Of a stretch of DNA of 64,000 bases, positions 8,689 through 18,184 are shown one piece after another. A program made the translations under genes and the position numbers. Position 1 is the first letter of the stretch. The number at the start of each line of letters is the position of its first letter. The stretch is from Bacteroidota bacterium (lineage in GTDB: Bacteria > Bacteroidota > Bacteroidia > B-17B0 > Aurantibacillaceae): contig JAJNBG010000005.1 of assembly GCA_021155905.1 (NCBI GenBank), forward strand, positions 62,001 through 126,000, written 5' to 3'. Below the pieces are notes generated by a model that was not told where the DNA came from, searched no databases, and worked only from the letters and a program-made list of their open reading frames with translations.

Positions 8689-9669
8689 TTATTGAAGAAG
8701 GTATTGATACCTTTGCTTCAAAAAGCGTTTATCCATTCCTCTTTTCTTTTTATCGGTTCCCATATTCGAGGAAAAAATAAGAGTCAATTCATGTGAACCT
8801 TTTTGGTATTTTCTTAAAGGTGAAGTTACTATATCATAGGAGTAAGAGATCTGAATATTTTCTTTGATTGTGTATCCTAATTGCAAAGCGATGGCGTCAT
8901 TTAACCTGAAACTAAAGCCAGCAATCAATTGTTGTTTCATGTGTAAACGCATTGTATAATCAAAGGAAATAGGGACTCCGGGAACAAAAACAGCGAGGAT
9001 AGAATTTTCAAAAGTAAAATCTGTATTATCAGCCCAATTAAAGCCTGCCGAAACATTATAATGAGGTACACTCGTAAAAGTTCCCTTTTTTAGAGAATCT
9101 GTTATATAATGCTCTAATTTAGTACTGGTAATATTATTAGCGCCAACTCCCAGGTGAAAACGGTCGTTAAAGTATAATAATCCAAAACTTCCGTCAAAAC
9201 CTCCGGCTTTGTCCTCGACGTATTGGTCTATTGCCATATCCTGTTGATTTCTAAGCGTAATGTTATTCCCAACAAATTTTTGTTTTATATAATTTCCCTG
9301 AATTCCAAAAGACAATTCCGAATCAGGAAATTTTAAATGGTAGGCTGCTGTCACGCTGCTGGCTAAATTTCTAAAAGGTCCAATATCATCTTTGAAGATA
9401 AAGCCCCCTACCCCAATTCTGCCTTTCCATAGACGGGAATTTACAGCTAAAGCATAAGTTTTTGGGGCGCCCTCATAGCCTGTCCATTGATTTCTATAAT
9501 TGATCCTGACGTCAACTACACGTTTAGTACCGCAAAAAGCTGGGTTATACAAAGTTTGATTAGCCCGGTATTGTGTCCACCATGGATATTGCTGTGCATT
9601 CAATCCACAGGAAGTGACAAAAAAAGCAAGTATGAAGTATTTTCTAATCAAAAATTTGAGTTTAAACAT
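8689..9669 (-). CDS. PorP/SprF-family type IX secretion outer-membrane protein
   Basis: The 326-residue outer-membrane protein opens with a signal sequence (to about residue 25, ending LNAQQ) and then the family hallmark QYRANQTLYNPAFCGTKR. Regular amphipathic strands follow, ending with LQLGYTIKENIQISYSYDI and a KYQKGSHELTLIF tail. SprF-type proteins are required, one per cargo, for export or attachment of T9SS type B substrates. A giant type B protein lies 1.5 kb away on the other strand, so pairing is plausible. It is 18 nt downstream of the SPOR gene. The C-terminal 25 residues are strongly basic (DKKKRGMDKRFLKQRY). Confidence 0.92.
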   Translation of the reverse strand: MFKLKFLIRKYFILAFFVTSCGLNAQQYPWWTQYRANQTLYNPAFCGTKRVVDVRINYRNQWTGYEGAPKTYALAVNSRLWKGRIGVGGFIFKDDIGPFRNLASSVTAAYHLKFPDSELSFGIQGNYIKQKFVGNNITLRNQQDMAIDQYVEDKAGGFDGSFGLLYFNDRFHLGVGANNITSTKLEHYITDSLKKGTFTSVPHYNVSAGFNWADNTDFTFENSILAVFVPGVPISFDYTMRLHMKQQLIAGFSFRLNDAIALQLGYTIKENIQISYSYDIVTSPLRKYQKGSHELTLIFSSNMGTDKKKRGMDKRFLKQRYQYLLQ

Positions 9670-9687
9670 TAATTAGAAAATAAAAAT

Positions 9688-10542
9688 TTAATTAACCCGG
9701 ACTCCGTTCTTATACCTGGCAATAAAACCTGTATATCCTTTTGATTTCAGTTCGTCCCTGAATCTAACGGCCTCGTCCAGATTATTAAAATTACCAACGG
9801 TAACTTTATACATTCCATTGATCAGATCAATATTAACTTTACCGGCCCCCGAAAATTTACTTTTACTCGGCTCGTTTGAATAAGCCCCTATTTGTACCTT
9901 AAATGTCATTCCGGCTTCAGAAGCTGCAACAGATGGTTTAGGTTTAGCCGTTTCAACCGGTTTTGATGCAACAGGCTTAGTTTCAACCGGTTTTGATTCC
10001 ACCGGAGTTGACGTTGCAACAGGTTTTGTTTCTACCGGAGTAGAAGTCGTTACAGGTTTTGTCTCTACCGGGGTAGACGTTGCTACCGGCTGAGTTTCTA
10101 CAGGTGCACTGGTCGATGCGGAAGATGAAGCTCCGCCAATATTTATAACTACCGGAGTTGCTTCAACCTCTTTTTTCTCACTGTTCTCTAAATAATAAAA
10201 TTTTTGGTTGAAAGTCCCCGGATTCGTTGCGTTAGACATAGCCTGAACCTTTAATTTAATTGTAAATTCAGGTTCACTTGGTACAGATACCCAAACAATT
10301 TTAGCTCTTTGGTTTTCAAAAGTAAAATTCCCTGTTTTCGCATCTATTGCAGAAACAACATATCCTGTTGGTACATCTAACTGGTATTTAGCAAAATTAC
10401 CCACGGCTCCTTTATTAATTTTAACATCTGCATCTATAGACGAACCTGCGTTCATATTAGATGGAAAATTTGCATTAATAGTAATCTGTGAAAAAGCAGC
10501 CGTTATGCTGGTAAGTGCAAAAATGGTTAATAATTTTTTCAT
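9688..10542 (-). CDS. Secreted SPOR-domain protein with Pro/Thr/Val repeat linker
   Basis: The 284 residues comprise a signal peptide (to about 18), a beta-sandwich (about 20-135) that resembles a cohesin or NEAT-like binding fold without clear identity, a flexible linker (about 140-205) of PVATSTPVETK-type repeats, and a C-terminal SPOR domain (about 212-284: FKVQIGAYSN, YKVTVGNFNNLDEAVRFRDE, GYTGFIARYKNGVRVN). SPOR domains bind denuded peptidoglycan glycan strands. I infer a periplasmic peptidoglycan-bound protein whose N-terminal domain holds a partner. It is the first gene of the operon that continues into the PorP/SprF-like gene. Confidence 0.9.
   Translation of the reverse strand: MKKLLTIFALTSITAAFSQITINANFPSNMNAGSSIDADVKINKGAVGNFAKYQLDVPTGYVVSAIDAKTGNFTFENQRAKIVWVSVPSEPEFTIKLKVQAMSNATNPGTFNQKFYYLENSEKKEVEATPVVINIGGASSSASTSAPVETQPVATSTPVETKPVTTSTPVETKPVATSTPVESKPVETKPVASKPVETAKPKPSVAASEAGMTFKVQIGAYSNEPSKSKFSGAGKVNIDLINGMYKVTVGNFNNLDEAVRFRDELKSKGYTGFIARYKNGVRVN
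9945..10110 (-). repeat. 33-bp coding repeats in the SPOR-protein linker
   Basis: Four or so copies of an 11-codon unit encode PVATSTPVETK with small changes (PVTTSTPVETK, PVATSTPVESK) and decay at the C-terminal side into PVETKPVASK. The units are long enough and similar enough to change number by slippage. Confidence 0.8.
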
Positions 10543-10562
10543 ATATCAGTTTTGTGATTACA

Positions 10563-10590
10563 CAAATATAATTAATTTGTTTAATTACAA
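10563..10590 (-). promoter_or_regulatory. Bacteroidota promoter for the SPOR-PorP-Ppx operon
   Basis: On the minus strand, TTG (10590-10588) is followed after 17 nt by TATATTTG (10570-10563), an exact TAnnTTTG. The ATG at 10542 is 20 nt downstream. Confidence 0.8.
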
Positions 10591-10759
10591 CGATAAGTCC
10601 TGTTCATTTTATCCGATTAAACAGGCCATAAAATTAATGCATTCCTTGTTTTTTGACATACACTTAAAAAGAAAATAACTTATGTATTTCCTTTTTTCCC
10701 GGAGAAAACGTGTTTGTTCCTAAATTGATTTAATTAATATTTAACACTTAGATGTTAAA

Positions 10760-10786
10760 TTGTGTCAGAAAAATGATATATTTTTG
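10760..10786 (+). promoter_or_regulatory. Bacteroidota promoter for the 10812 gene and adhesin
   Basis: TTG (10760-10762) and TATTTTTG (10779-10786) are separated by 16 nt. The ATG at 10812 is 25 nt downstream. The promoter is divergent from the SPOR-operon promoter about 190 bp away. Confidence 0.7.
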
Positions 10787-10811
10787 ATGTTAAACGTAAC
10801 TCAAAACTCAG

Positions 10812-11171
10812 ATGAAAAAACTTCTATTATTCTTTCTTTTCCTTTCAACTTTTTCATTTTCACAGCAACGTAATACTTCAGATATACAGAAAGAAATAAC
10901 TAAGACTCACTACTATACATTTACGGGGTACGCCTCTCAGGAAAAACTTGACGAATTACAACAGGCACTCATTTCCCTTGAATTTGCGACCGAAGCAAAA
11001 GTTAAGTATAAACTGGAAAAAAATGCCGGACAGGTAATTTTAATAACTAAAGAACCAGTAGTTGTAAGTGAAGATCAAAAGGTATTCAGCCCTCCTGTGA
11101 TTAAACGGACTATTATTAAACATGGATTAACTCCCGTACAGTATACAAAGGGAGAAATAATTTCAAAATAA
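10812..11171 (+). CDS. Small secreted hypothetical protein upstream of the giant adhesin
   Basis: The 119-residue protein has a clear signal peptide, MKKLLLFFLFLSTFSFSQQ, leaving about 100 mature residues. Most of these form one small alpha/beta unit (HYYTFTGYASQEKLDELQQA, then a KVKYKLEKNAGQVILI strand pair), reminiscent of a ferredoxin-like or HMA-like fold but without metal cysteines. I do not recognise it. The giant type B protein starts 40 nt downstream without a terminator, so the two are probably in one transcript; a role in assembling the adhesin is possible but unproven. Confidence 0.8.
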   Translation: MKKLLLFFLFLSTFSFSQQRNTSDIQKEITKTHYYTFTGYASQEKLDELQQALISLEFATEAKVKYKLEKNAGQVILITKEPVVVSEDQKVFSPPVIKRTIIKHGLTPVQYTKGEIISK

Positions 11172-11211
11172 TTACAACACATTTTCTATTCAATTCTTAG
11201 ATCAAACACGT

Positions 11212-14200
11212 ATGCATAAAATTTATCTAGTCTTTTTATTGGTATTATCATTTAATGTTGCATTTTCCCAGGGAGAAAACTGTTCTGCCGCTGTGCTGCT
11301 GACCAATGGTGCCTGTGTTGCGGGTACGCCCGGAACCTCTCAAAACATTATTGGCTGTGTGGGTAACGCCGACGATGATTCGTGGTATAGATTTGTGGCT
11401 TCTTCTTCGAGTCATTCCATCACAGTGACAGGCTCAGCCAGTTACGATGCTGTTTTACAAGTGTTTTCAGGAACGTCCTGTGGGGCTCTTATTTCTATGG
11501 GATGTGTGGACAACACGTTAGGCGGGCAGGCCGAATCCATGGTGGCATCCGGATTAACTCCCACTAATACTTATTATGTCAGGGTTTACCATTATTTTGC
11601 AGGATCAGGTGCGGGCACTTTTACCATGTGTTTAAACAATGCGCCGGCTCCCCCAGCCAACAATAACTGTGCAAGTGCAATCAACTTAGCAGTGAACGCT
11701 GCTTGTGTTCAAACGTCAGGCACAACTTACGGCGCAACGACACAGACATTATTTCCTACCTGCGCCGGTACGCCAAACGATGATGTCTGGTATACATTCA
11801 CAGCAACTAACTATACTCAAACCATCCAGGTGGCCGGCTCGGCATCCATGGATCCTGTGATAGAATTATTCGACGGAACCTGTGGCGCATTTACATCTTT
11901 GAGTTGTACTGATAATACTTTTTCGGGAGGGACAGAAACCACCATTGCCAGCGGGCTAACACCCGGTAATCAATATTTTTTCCGGGTGTATGACTATTAT
12001 TCTTCTGCGGGAAGTACTTTCAGTGTGTGTGTTTCTGGTAACAGTATCATTAGTGGAACACAACCGAATGATGAACCCTGTAATGCAATACTTTTGCCGA
12101 CGGTTACAGCGGACTGTAACTACTCCACCTTCTCAAACGAAAATGCAACATTGAGTGCAGCTGCACCATCTCCAACGAATTGCTTAGGTGGAACCGGCGG
12201 ATTTGATGCCACTACCAAAGATGTATGGTTTGCCATTACGGTTCCAGCAAATGGGAATTTGTGTATCACGCCGCAGCCAAATTTAACAGGTACCGTAGTC
12301 ACTGATGGCGTAATGGCTTTATACAGCGGCTCCTGCGGAAGCTTAACCCAAATTGCTTGTTCTGATGATGCTGATGGTACAGCTGGTATTTATAATTACC
12401 CGGGAAGCGCCAATGATTTTTTACCCTACATTAATCAAACAGGCTTAACGCCTGGATCTAAGGTATATCTCAGGTATTGGGGTTGGGAAGGTGAATCCGG
12501 AGAGTTTGGAATATGTGTTTCGTCCCCAACCAATGATAATTGTGCAAATGCTCTTTACATATGCGATTTGAATGGATATTCAAGTTCAACAAACGCTGCT
12601 TATTCTGCCGACTGGCCATCAAACATGAAAGGTGATGCTGAAACAACATGGACACTTACTCCTGCACCGCCGCATTATAATTTTGTTCCAGGTAATACAC
12701 CTTCCGGGGGCATTTTTGGATTAGGTGGAGCATGGGGTGCCGGACAACCGTATGTTGTTAATGCACCATGTATTCCATTTGCTTATGATGTTCAGATCAA
12801 TAATAATTCCTGGCTTAAATTTACAGCAGCCTCTACGGTTGCAAGCTTCAGTGTTACTGTAAGCGATTGTTGGCTTGGCGGATGCCAGGCTGGAATTCAA
12901 ATGCAAATTTTTTCAGCAGTTTCTGCCTGTACTACATTTACTCCTGTCTCGGATTACAGACAAAGTGCATCCAGTTTTTCAATTTCCGCCAATAGCTTAG
13001 TGGTTGGACAGGATTATTATGTGATGGTTGATGGCTGGGGTGGTGATATTTGTAATTATAATATTCAAGCGCTTACAGGAGTTTCGTTCCCCGGGATAAC
13101 TGCTTCGCCACCGAGCATATGTCCTGGTCAAAGTTCAATATTATCTGCTCCTTTGGGAGCAACCGGTTATACCTGGGAACCAACCGGAGAAACAACCCGA
13201 ACTATTTCAGTAGCACCAGGAACGACTATGACCTATACTTGTTATGTTGGAGGAGTTTGTGGTTTTAAACAAACTTTAACAAAGACTGTGACAATGTTAA
13301 GTACTCCGACTGTTGCTATAAATTCAGGAACCGCTATTGTGAATTGTGGGACTAAAACTACAACTTTAACAGGAAGTGGTGCGAGTACTTATACTTGGAG
13401 CACAGGAAGCACATCAACTTCGTTTACAGTTGCACCATCCGGAAATCAATCCTATTCTGTCGTCGGTACAGCAACTAATGGCTGTACTAGTTCGGCAATC
13501 ACCAATGTTACCGTCAATGCGGTACCTTCACTCACATTTGCCAGTTCTTCGAATACCATTTGTAATGGTGCCAGTGCCACGCTTTCCGTCACCGGTGCCA
13601 ATACGTATACCTGGGCGCCTGCCGGAAGCTTAAGTTCGGCCACAGGCTCCACCGTTACAGCCTCACCAACCACTGGTACAAATTATACGATAACGGCAAC
13701 CGGAGTAAACAGTTGTACAAATTCGGCAAATTACTCTGTTACAGTGAATCCAAAGCCAACAGTATCTTCTTCGGCCAGCAGCACGACCCTTTGTAGTGGA
13801 GCATCAGTTACTTTTACAGGTACCGGTTCGGCTTCAACTTACACATGGACAGGCGGAATTACTGACGGAGTTGCATTTATTCCTCCCACGGGAACGTCTA
13901 CATATACAGTGACAGGTACTAATGCAACTACAAGTTGTACCAATCAGGCGACGAGAACAATTACGGTTAGCGCAACGCCAACTCTTACTCCGGCTGGAAC
14001 AAATACTATTTGCAACGGATCAAGCACCAGTTTATCGACGGGTGGCGCCTCCTCATACTCCTGGTCTCCTTCGTCTGCTTTAAGTTCTCCAACAGGCGCA
14101 ACAGTAACTGCTTCACCAACCGTTGGAACCAATTATACGATTATTGCTACAGCCGCAAATAGCTGTACCAGTTCAGCCACGTATTCAGTATCTGTTAACT

Positions 14201-17200
14201 CGAAACCATCGGTAACATCGACCGCCAGCAGTAATACACTTTGTAATGGAAGTTCCGCTACTTTAACAGGAACAGGAACTGCAACTACTTACACCTGGAC
14301 AGGTGGTATTACCAATGGAGTTGCTTTTAATCCTGCTTTGGGGGCAAGCAGCTATACTGTAACAGGAACTGATGCGACTACAGGATGTACCAATACGGCA
14401 GTTAGAACAATTACAGTTTATTCCATTCCAACATCAACAGTTTCAACATCAGGTTTTATTTCCTGTGCAACCAACACCATAAACTTAATTGCCGGTTTAT
14501 CCGGACAAAGTTATACCTGGACAGCTCCGGGAGGAAGTTCAATGAGTGGTGGCACAGCTAATAGTCAAAATGCGATAGGACAAGGACCTGGCACTTATAC
14601 ATTAACCGTTTTAAGTCCTTCCGGATGTGCCTACTCAACCACATTAGCTGCGAATGTCAACATGACAACTCCGAGCGCTTCGGCGACAGGAGGAACATTG
14701 ACCTGTGCGGTAACGTCCATTACACTTACCGGTTCACCGGCAAGCGGAGTCACTTATAACTGGTCAGGACCCGGTATTTCAGGAAGCGCCACTTCAGCTA
14801 ATGCTACTGCGACAACCGTTGGTACTTATTCGTTAATCACTACCAATACTTTAACAGGTTGTTCAAATTCAGTCGCTGCTGTTGCTACTGTAACAAATAA
14901 CTTAACAACGCCAACCGTTTCAGCGGGCTCCAACCAGGTCATTACCTGTGCTGTACCATCAGTAACGTTAACCGGTAGTGCAACCGCAGGGTCCACTTTA
15001 AACTGGAGCAACGGTGCTACAACTAATACAACCACAGTTGGCGGAGCTAATACCTATACATTAATTGCTACCAATCCTGCTACGGGATGTTTTTCAGTAT
15101 CAACCGTTCAGGTAATGCCAAGTGCCGGAACTCCAACAGGTTCAATTGGCGCTGCTTCTAATTCCATTACCTGTACCAACCTTACTTCTGTCGTTAGTAT
15201 CACGACGGGTATTTCACCGGTTACTTATTCATGGACGGGACCTGGAACAATTGCGTCCCCGACGTCGTCTGCTACTACGGTCTCATCCGGAGGAAACTAC
15301 ACAGTTACCATTACCAATACGGCAAGCTGTTCACAGGCATATGCTGTTAATGTTCCTAGTGATACCAACCCGGTTCCATCAAGCGCTTCTCTTACTGTAT
15401 CCGGAAGCAGCATCACCTGTAACACAACAACCTTATCTTTATCTTCTGCTCCGACAGGATCACTTTATGCATATTCATGGTCAGGACCTGGAATAGTATC
15501 AGGAGGCAATACCGCTAACCCAGTGGTTAATGTGGGTGGAAATTACACAGTTACCATTACCAATACACTAACAGGTTGTTCTGGCGTGACAGGAACTACT
15601 AACATAGCAGTTCCAACGAATACGACTGCACCAACCTTAAGTTTAAGTGCTACTTCGGTAACCACCACTTGTGGAAATCCAAGTACGACAGTCAGCGCTA
15701 CAAGTAATTCCAACCCAAATACTACCTACATATGGACCGCACCTGCCGCCGGCACGATCAGTAATACATCTGTCAGTACTCCGACAATCGGAGGAACGGG
15801 CACATTCACTGTAGCGGTTACCAACACTGTAAATGGATGTTCTTCTTCCCCACAAACTGTAAATGTAACTGCAGATGTTAATGTGCCTACTTACACTTTG
15901 TCATCAACTTCCGCTACTGTGAATTGTACGACACCGGCGCCAACAGTTACGATTTCTACCACTCCTACCGGTTTAATTTATACCTGGAGCCCAACTCCTA
16001 ATTCCGGTGGCAACACTACCTCGCCGAGCTTCACAGCAGCAGGTATTTATACGTGCACAGTTCTCAATAATTCGAACGGATGTAGCACCAGTGTTCCCAC
16101 GGTAACAGTAACTTTGGACCAAACAAGTCCGACGGCAACGGCGGCAACTTCCGCTTCGTCAATTACCTGTGGCACAACATCATTAACGATCAATTCGACA
16201 ATTGTTCCTTCAACCAATGTCAATTTTAACTGGACAGGTCCGAATGTGATGTCAGGCAGCACATCGTTATCTCCATTAATTGGCACCGGAGGAAGCTATG
16301 TGATTACAATGACCAATACTGTAAATGGTTGCACAGGCAGTTATACAGCTGTCGTTCCTTCGAATACAGTTGCTCCAACTATGAGTCTGTCAGCCAATGC
16401 TTATACGACCACCTGTTCTGCACCATCTGTTATAATTACAGCAAGCAGCGATGCCGATCCAAACACTACGTATAGCTGGACAACACCCGGAACCGGAACC
16501 ATCAGCAACACGGCGATCAGTAATCCAAGTATTGGTGGAAGCGGTGATTTTACGGTAGTGGCAACAAATACGGTTAACGGTTGTTCTTCTGCTATCGGGA
16601 CTGTTTCGATAACGGCGGATGCAAATATTCCAACTTTCACTTTTTCATCCGGTAATACAGCGACCATTACATGTACAACGCCATCTCCTAGCATTTCTTT
16701 AACATCAACCGTTAGCAATGTCTCGTATTCCTGGACGCCAACACCAAGTTCGGGTGGTACTACAGCGAGCCCAAGCTTTACTGCAACAGGAATTTACACC
16801 TGTGTGATTACCAACACGGTTAATAATTGTTTTACAAATCTCCCACAGGTAACTGTTGATGCAGATACTTTAGCTCCAACTGTTAGTATTGTCCCTCCCT
16901 CTTCGATCACCTGTGCTTCAAATACAGTTGATATTAGTGCAGCGGCCAATCCACCAGCCAGTACGTATACCTGGTCAGGAACCGGAATTAGCGGAAGCGT
17001 AAACAATTCATCCATTACGGTAAATTCTGCAGGAACATTCAGTGCATCAGTCACCAATCCGCTTAACGGATGTGTGAACGACACTATATCCGTGACGGTA
17101 GGAACTGACACCATTATTCCTTCTCTTTCAGTAAATGTGACAAGTACTGTAATCACCTGCGCTACAACGGCCAGCACATTAAGCGCTACATCAGGGGTAA

Positions 17201-18102
17201 CCTGGACAAGTTCTACGGGAACTGTTACTACAAATCCTTATCCGGTTACTGCAGCCGGCGATTATACTGCTACTATTGTTGATCCATCAAATAATTGCCG
17301 TCATGATACGGTTATTACAATAACCGATAATATTGTTCCACCGGATGCCAATGCCGGTGCTGCAACGGTGATGCCATGTAACACTTCGATAACTACCTTA
17401 ATGGGTACTTCAACAACAACAACAGATGCTGTTTCATATAGCTGGACAGGGCCAAATGTAGGAAGCATTACTTCTGCAACAAACATTGCTGCGCCTACGG
17501 TTACAAGCACCGGAATTTATACGTTAACCGTCACTAATTTAAACACCGGATGTACCGCAACTTCAACCGTTGATGTGTCACAAAACAGTGTAACGGCGGA
17601 TTTTAACGCTGACCCGATGCTTGGTGAAATACCTTTAACGGTGACCTTTACGAATACAAGTGTAGGCGCCACCAGCTATAGCTGGAATTTCGGAAATGGT
17701 CTTAGCTCTTCCTTTACCGATCCTAATACAATTTATACAAATGCCGGTACGTACACCGTTACCTTGGTAGCTTTCTCGGGAGCATGTTCTGATACCATCA
17801 CCAAAACCATTGTGGCAGAAGATGGATTTACCATAGAGATCCCGAATGTGTTTACTCCGAATGGAGACGGCGCCAATGATGCATTTCATATCAAGATTAC
17901 CGGAGTGAAATCAGCCGAGGGTTTTATTTATAACCGATGGGGCCAACTGCTTTACAGCTGGGATGCCCTGAATACATCATGGGATGGAAAAGCATCGAAC
18001 GGTGAAGGATGTCCGGATGCTACTTATTACTACTTAATTAAGGTGATCGATAATAAAGGTAAGGAACACGTCGCTCCCGGTTATGTATTAATCATAAAAT
18101 AA
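11212..18102 (+). CDS. Giant T9SS type B (gliding-motility-associated C-terminal domain) adhesin-like protein
   Basis: The 2296-residue exported protein starts with a signal peptide (to about residue 20). Four Cys-rich beta domains follow (about 21-620), each with a DDSWYRF or DDVWYTF motif and a GLTPGNQYFFRVYDY-like strand, resembling pre-peptidase C-terminal sandwiches. Residues about 630-2120 hold many Ig/SprB-like units, each ending in a YTxxxTN...GC motif and very rich in Thr, Ser, Gly and Asn. A PKD domain (about 2130-2203, SYSWNFGNG) precedes the last ~92 residues, which are the type B sorting domain (IPNVFTPNGDGANDAFHI, YNRWGQLLY, PDATYYYLIKV). Surface adhesion is the likely role. Two perfect-looking long internal duplications are present. 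Confidence 0.93.
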   Translation: MHKIYLVFLLVLSFNVAFSQGENCSAAVLLTNGACVAGTPGTSQNIIGCVGNADDDSWYRFVASSSSHSITVTGSASYDAVLQVFSGTSCGALISMGCVDNTLGGQAESMVASGLTPTNTYYVRVYHYFAGSGAGTFTMCLNNAPAPPANNNCASAINLAVNAACVQTSGTTYGATTQTLFPTCAGTPNDDVWYTFTATNYTQTIQVAGSASMDPVIELFDGTCGAFTSLSCTDNTFSGGTETTIASGLTPGNQYFFRVYDYYSSAGSTFSVCVSGNSIISGTQPNDEPCNAILLPTVTADCNYSTFSNENATLSAAAPSPTNCLGGTGGFDATTKDVWFAITVPANGNLCITPQPNLTGTVVTDGVMALYSGSCGSLTQIACSDDADGTAGIYNYPGSANDFLPYINQTGLTPGSKVYLRYWGWEGESGEFGICVSSPTNDNCANALYICDLNGYSSSTNAAYSADWPSNMKGDAETTWTLTPAPPHYNFVPGNTPSGGIFGLGGAWGAGQPYVVNAPCIPFAYDVQINNNSWLKFTAASTVASFSVTVSDCWLGGCQAGIQMQIFSAVSACTTFTPVSDYRQSASSFSISANSLVVGQDYYVMVDGWGGDICNYNIQALTGVSFPGITASPPSICPGQSSILSAPLGATGYTWEPTGETTRTISVAPGTTMTYTCYVGGVCGFKQTLTKTVTMLSTPTVAINSGTAIVNCGTKTTTLTGSGASTYTWSTGSTSTSFTVAPSGNQSYSVVGTATNGCTSSAITNVTVNAVPSLTFASSSNTICNGASATLSVTGANTYTWAPAGSLSSATGSTVTASPTTGTNYTITATGVNSCTNSANYSVTVNPKPTVSSSASSTTLCSGASVTFTGTGSASTYTWTGGITDGVAFIPPTGTSTYTVTGTNATTSCTNQATRTITVSATPTLTPAGTNTICNGSSTSLSTGGASSYSWSPSSALSSPTGATVTASPTVGTNYTIIATAANSCTSSATYSVSVNSKPSVTSTASSNTLCNGSSATLTGTGTATTYTWTGGITNGVAFNPALGASSYTVTGTDATTGCTNTAVRTITVYSIPTSTVSTSGFISCATNTINLIAGLSGQSYTWTAPGGSSMSGGTANSQNAIGQGPGTYTLTVLSPSGCAYSTTLAANVNMTTPSASATGGTLTCAVTSITLTGSPASGVTYNWSGPGISGSATSANATATTVGTYSLITTNTLTGCSNSVAAVATVTNNLTTPTVSAGSNQVITCAVPSVTLTGSATAGSTLNWSNGATTNTTTVGGANTYTLIATNPATGCFSVSTVQVMPSAGTPTGSIGAASNSITCTNLTSVVSITTGISPVTYSWTGPGTIASPTSSATTVSSGGNYTVTITNTASCSQAYAVNVPSDTNPVPSSASLTVSGSSITCNTTTLSLSSAPTGSLYAYSWSGPGIVSGGNTANPVVNVGGNYTVTITNTLTGCSGVTGTTNIAVPTNTTAPTLSLSATSVTTTCGNPSTTVSATSNSNPNTTYIWTAPAAGTISNTSVSTPTIGGTGTFTVAVTNTVNGCSSSPQTVNVTADVNVPTYTLSSTSATVNCTTPAPTVTISTTPTGLIYTWSPTPNSGGNTTSPSFTAAGIYTCTVLNNSNGCSTSVPTVTVTLDQTSPTATAATSASSITCGTTSLTINSTIVPSTNVNFNWTGPNVMSGSTSLSPLIGTGGSYVITMTNTVNGCTGSYTAVVPSNTVAPTMSLSANAYTTTCSAPSVIITASSDADPNTTYSWTTPGTGTISNTAISNPSIGGSGDFTVVATNTVNGCSSAIGTVSITADANIPTFTFSSGNTATITCTTPSPSISLTSTVSNVSYSWTPTPSSGGTTASPSFTATGIYTCVITNTVNNCFTNLPQVTVDADTLAPTVSIVPPSSITCASNTVDISAAANPPASTYTWSGTGISGSVNNSSITVNSAGTFSASVTNPLNGCVNDTISVTVGTDTIIPSLSVNVTSTVITCATTASTLSATSGVTWTSSTGTVTTNPYPVTAAGDYTATIVDPSNNCRHDTVITITDNIVPPDANAGAATVMPCNTSITTLMGTSTTTTDAVSYSWTGPNVGSITSATNIAAPTVTSTGIYTLTVTNLNTGCTATSTVDVSQNSVTADFNADPMLGEIPLTVTFTNTSVGATSYSWNFGNGLSSSFTDPNTIYTNAGTYTVTLVAFSGACSDTITKTIVAEDGFTIEIPNVFTPNGDGANDAFHIKITGVKSAEGFIYNRWGQLLYSWDALNTSWDGKASNGEGCPDATYYYLIKVIDNKGKEHVAPGYVLIIK
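13531..14436 (+). repeat. Two tandem 453-bp (151-codon) units in the adhesin gene
   Basis: The first unit begins at the LTF codon at 13531 and the second at the matching LTP codon at 13984. Each contains the ordered motifs NTICNG, YSW/YTW, TVTASP, GTNYTI, TLCNG-like, YTWTGGIT, GVAF and RTITV. Confidence 0.85.
15631..17118 (+). repeat. Two tandem 744-bp (248-codon) units in the adhesin gene
   Basis: The codons for PTLSLSA at 15631 and PTMSLSA at 16375 open matching three-domain blocks with the same internal order: TISNT, IGG, TVNGCSS, YTWSPTP or YSWTPTP, and GIYTC. The offset is exactly 744 bp. Confidence 0.85.
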
Positions 18103-18103
18103 C

Positions 18104-18137
18104 AAAGAAGGCTGCTAAATTTAGCAGCCTTCTTTTG
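18104..18137 (+). terminator. Intrinsic terminator of the adhesin operon
   Basis: A perfect palindrome with arms AAGAAGGCTGCTAAA and TTTAGCAGCCTTCTT is centred at 18119/18120 and followed by TTTG. The same stem recurs at 19319-19348. Confidence 0.9.
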
Positions 18138-18167
18138 TTAAAGTGTTTTTCCAAAAAACTATCTTTG
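18135..18167 (+). promoter_or_regulatory. Promoter of the LuxR-type gene
   Basis: TTG (18135-18137) and TATCTTTG (18160-18167) are separated by 22 nt. The -33 element lies inside the tail of the preceding terminator. The position fixes the downstream ATG at 18185 as the start, because the earlier ATG at 18143 lies upstream of the -7 box. Confidence 0.75.
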
Positions 18168-18184
18168 CACCAATCTTTCTCAAT

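Noticed and set aside
11212-18102. Possible CRISPR or satellite array from the many repeats
   Set aside because: The repeats are coding (Ig-like modules, 453 and 744 bp), in frame and degenerate; no short direct repeats with unique spacers were seen.
18143-18184. Upstream ATG for the LuxR-type gene
   Set aside because: A TATCTTTG -7 box lies between this ATG and 18185, and the ATG is 6 nt after the previous terminator, so it would not be in the mRNA.
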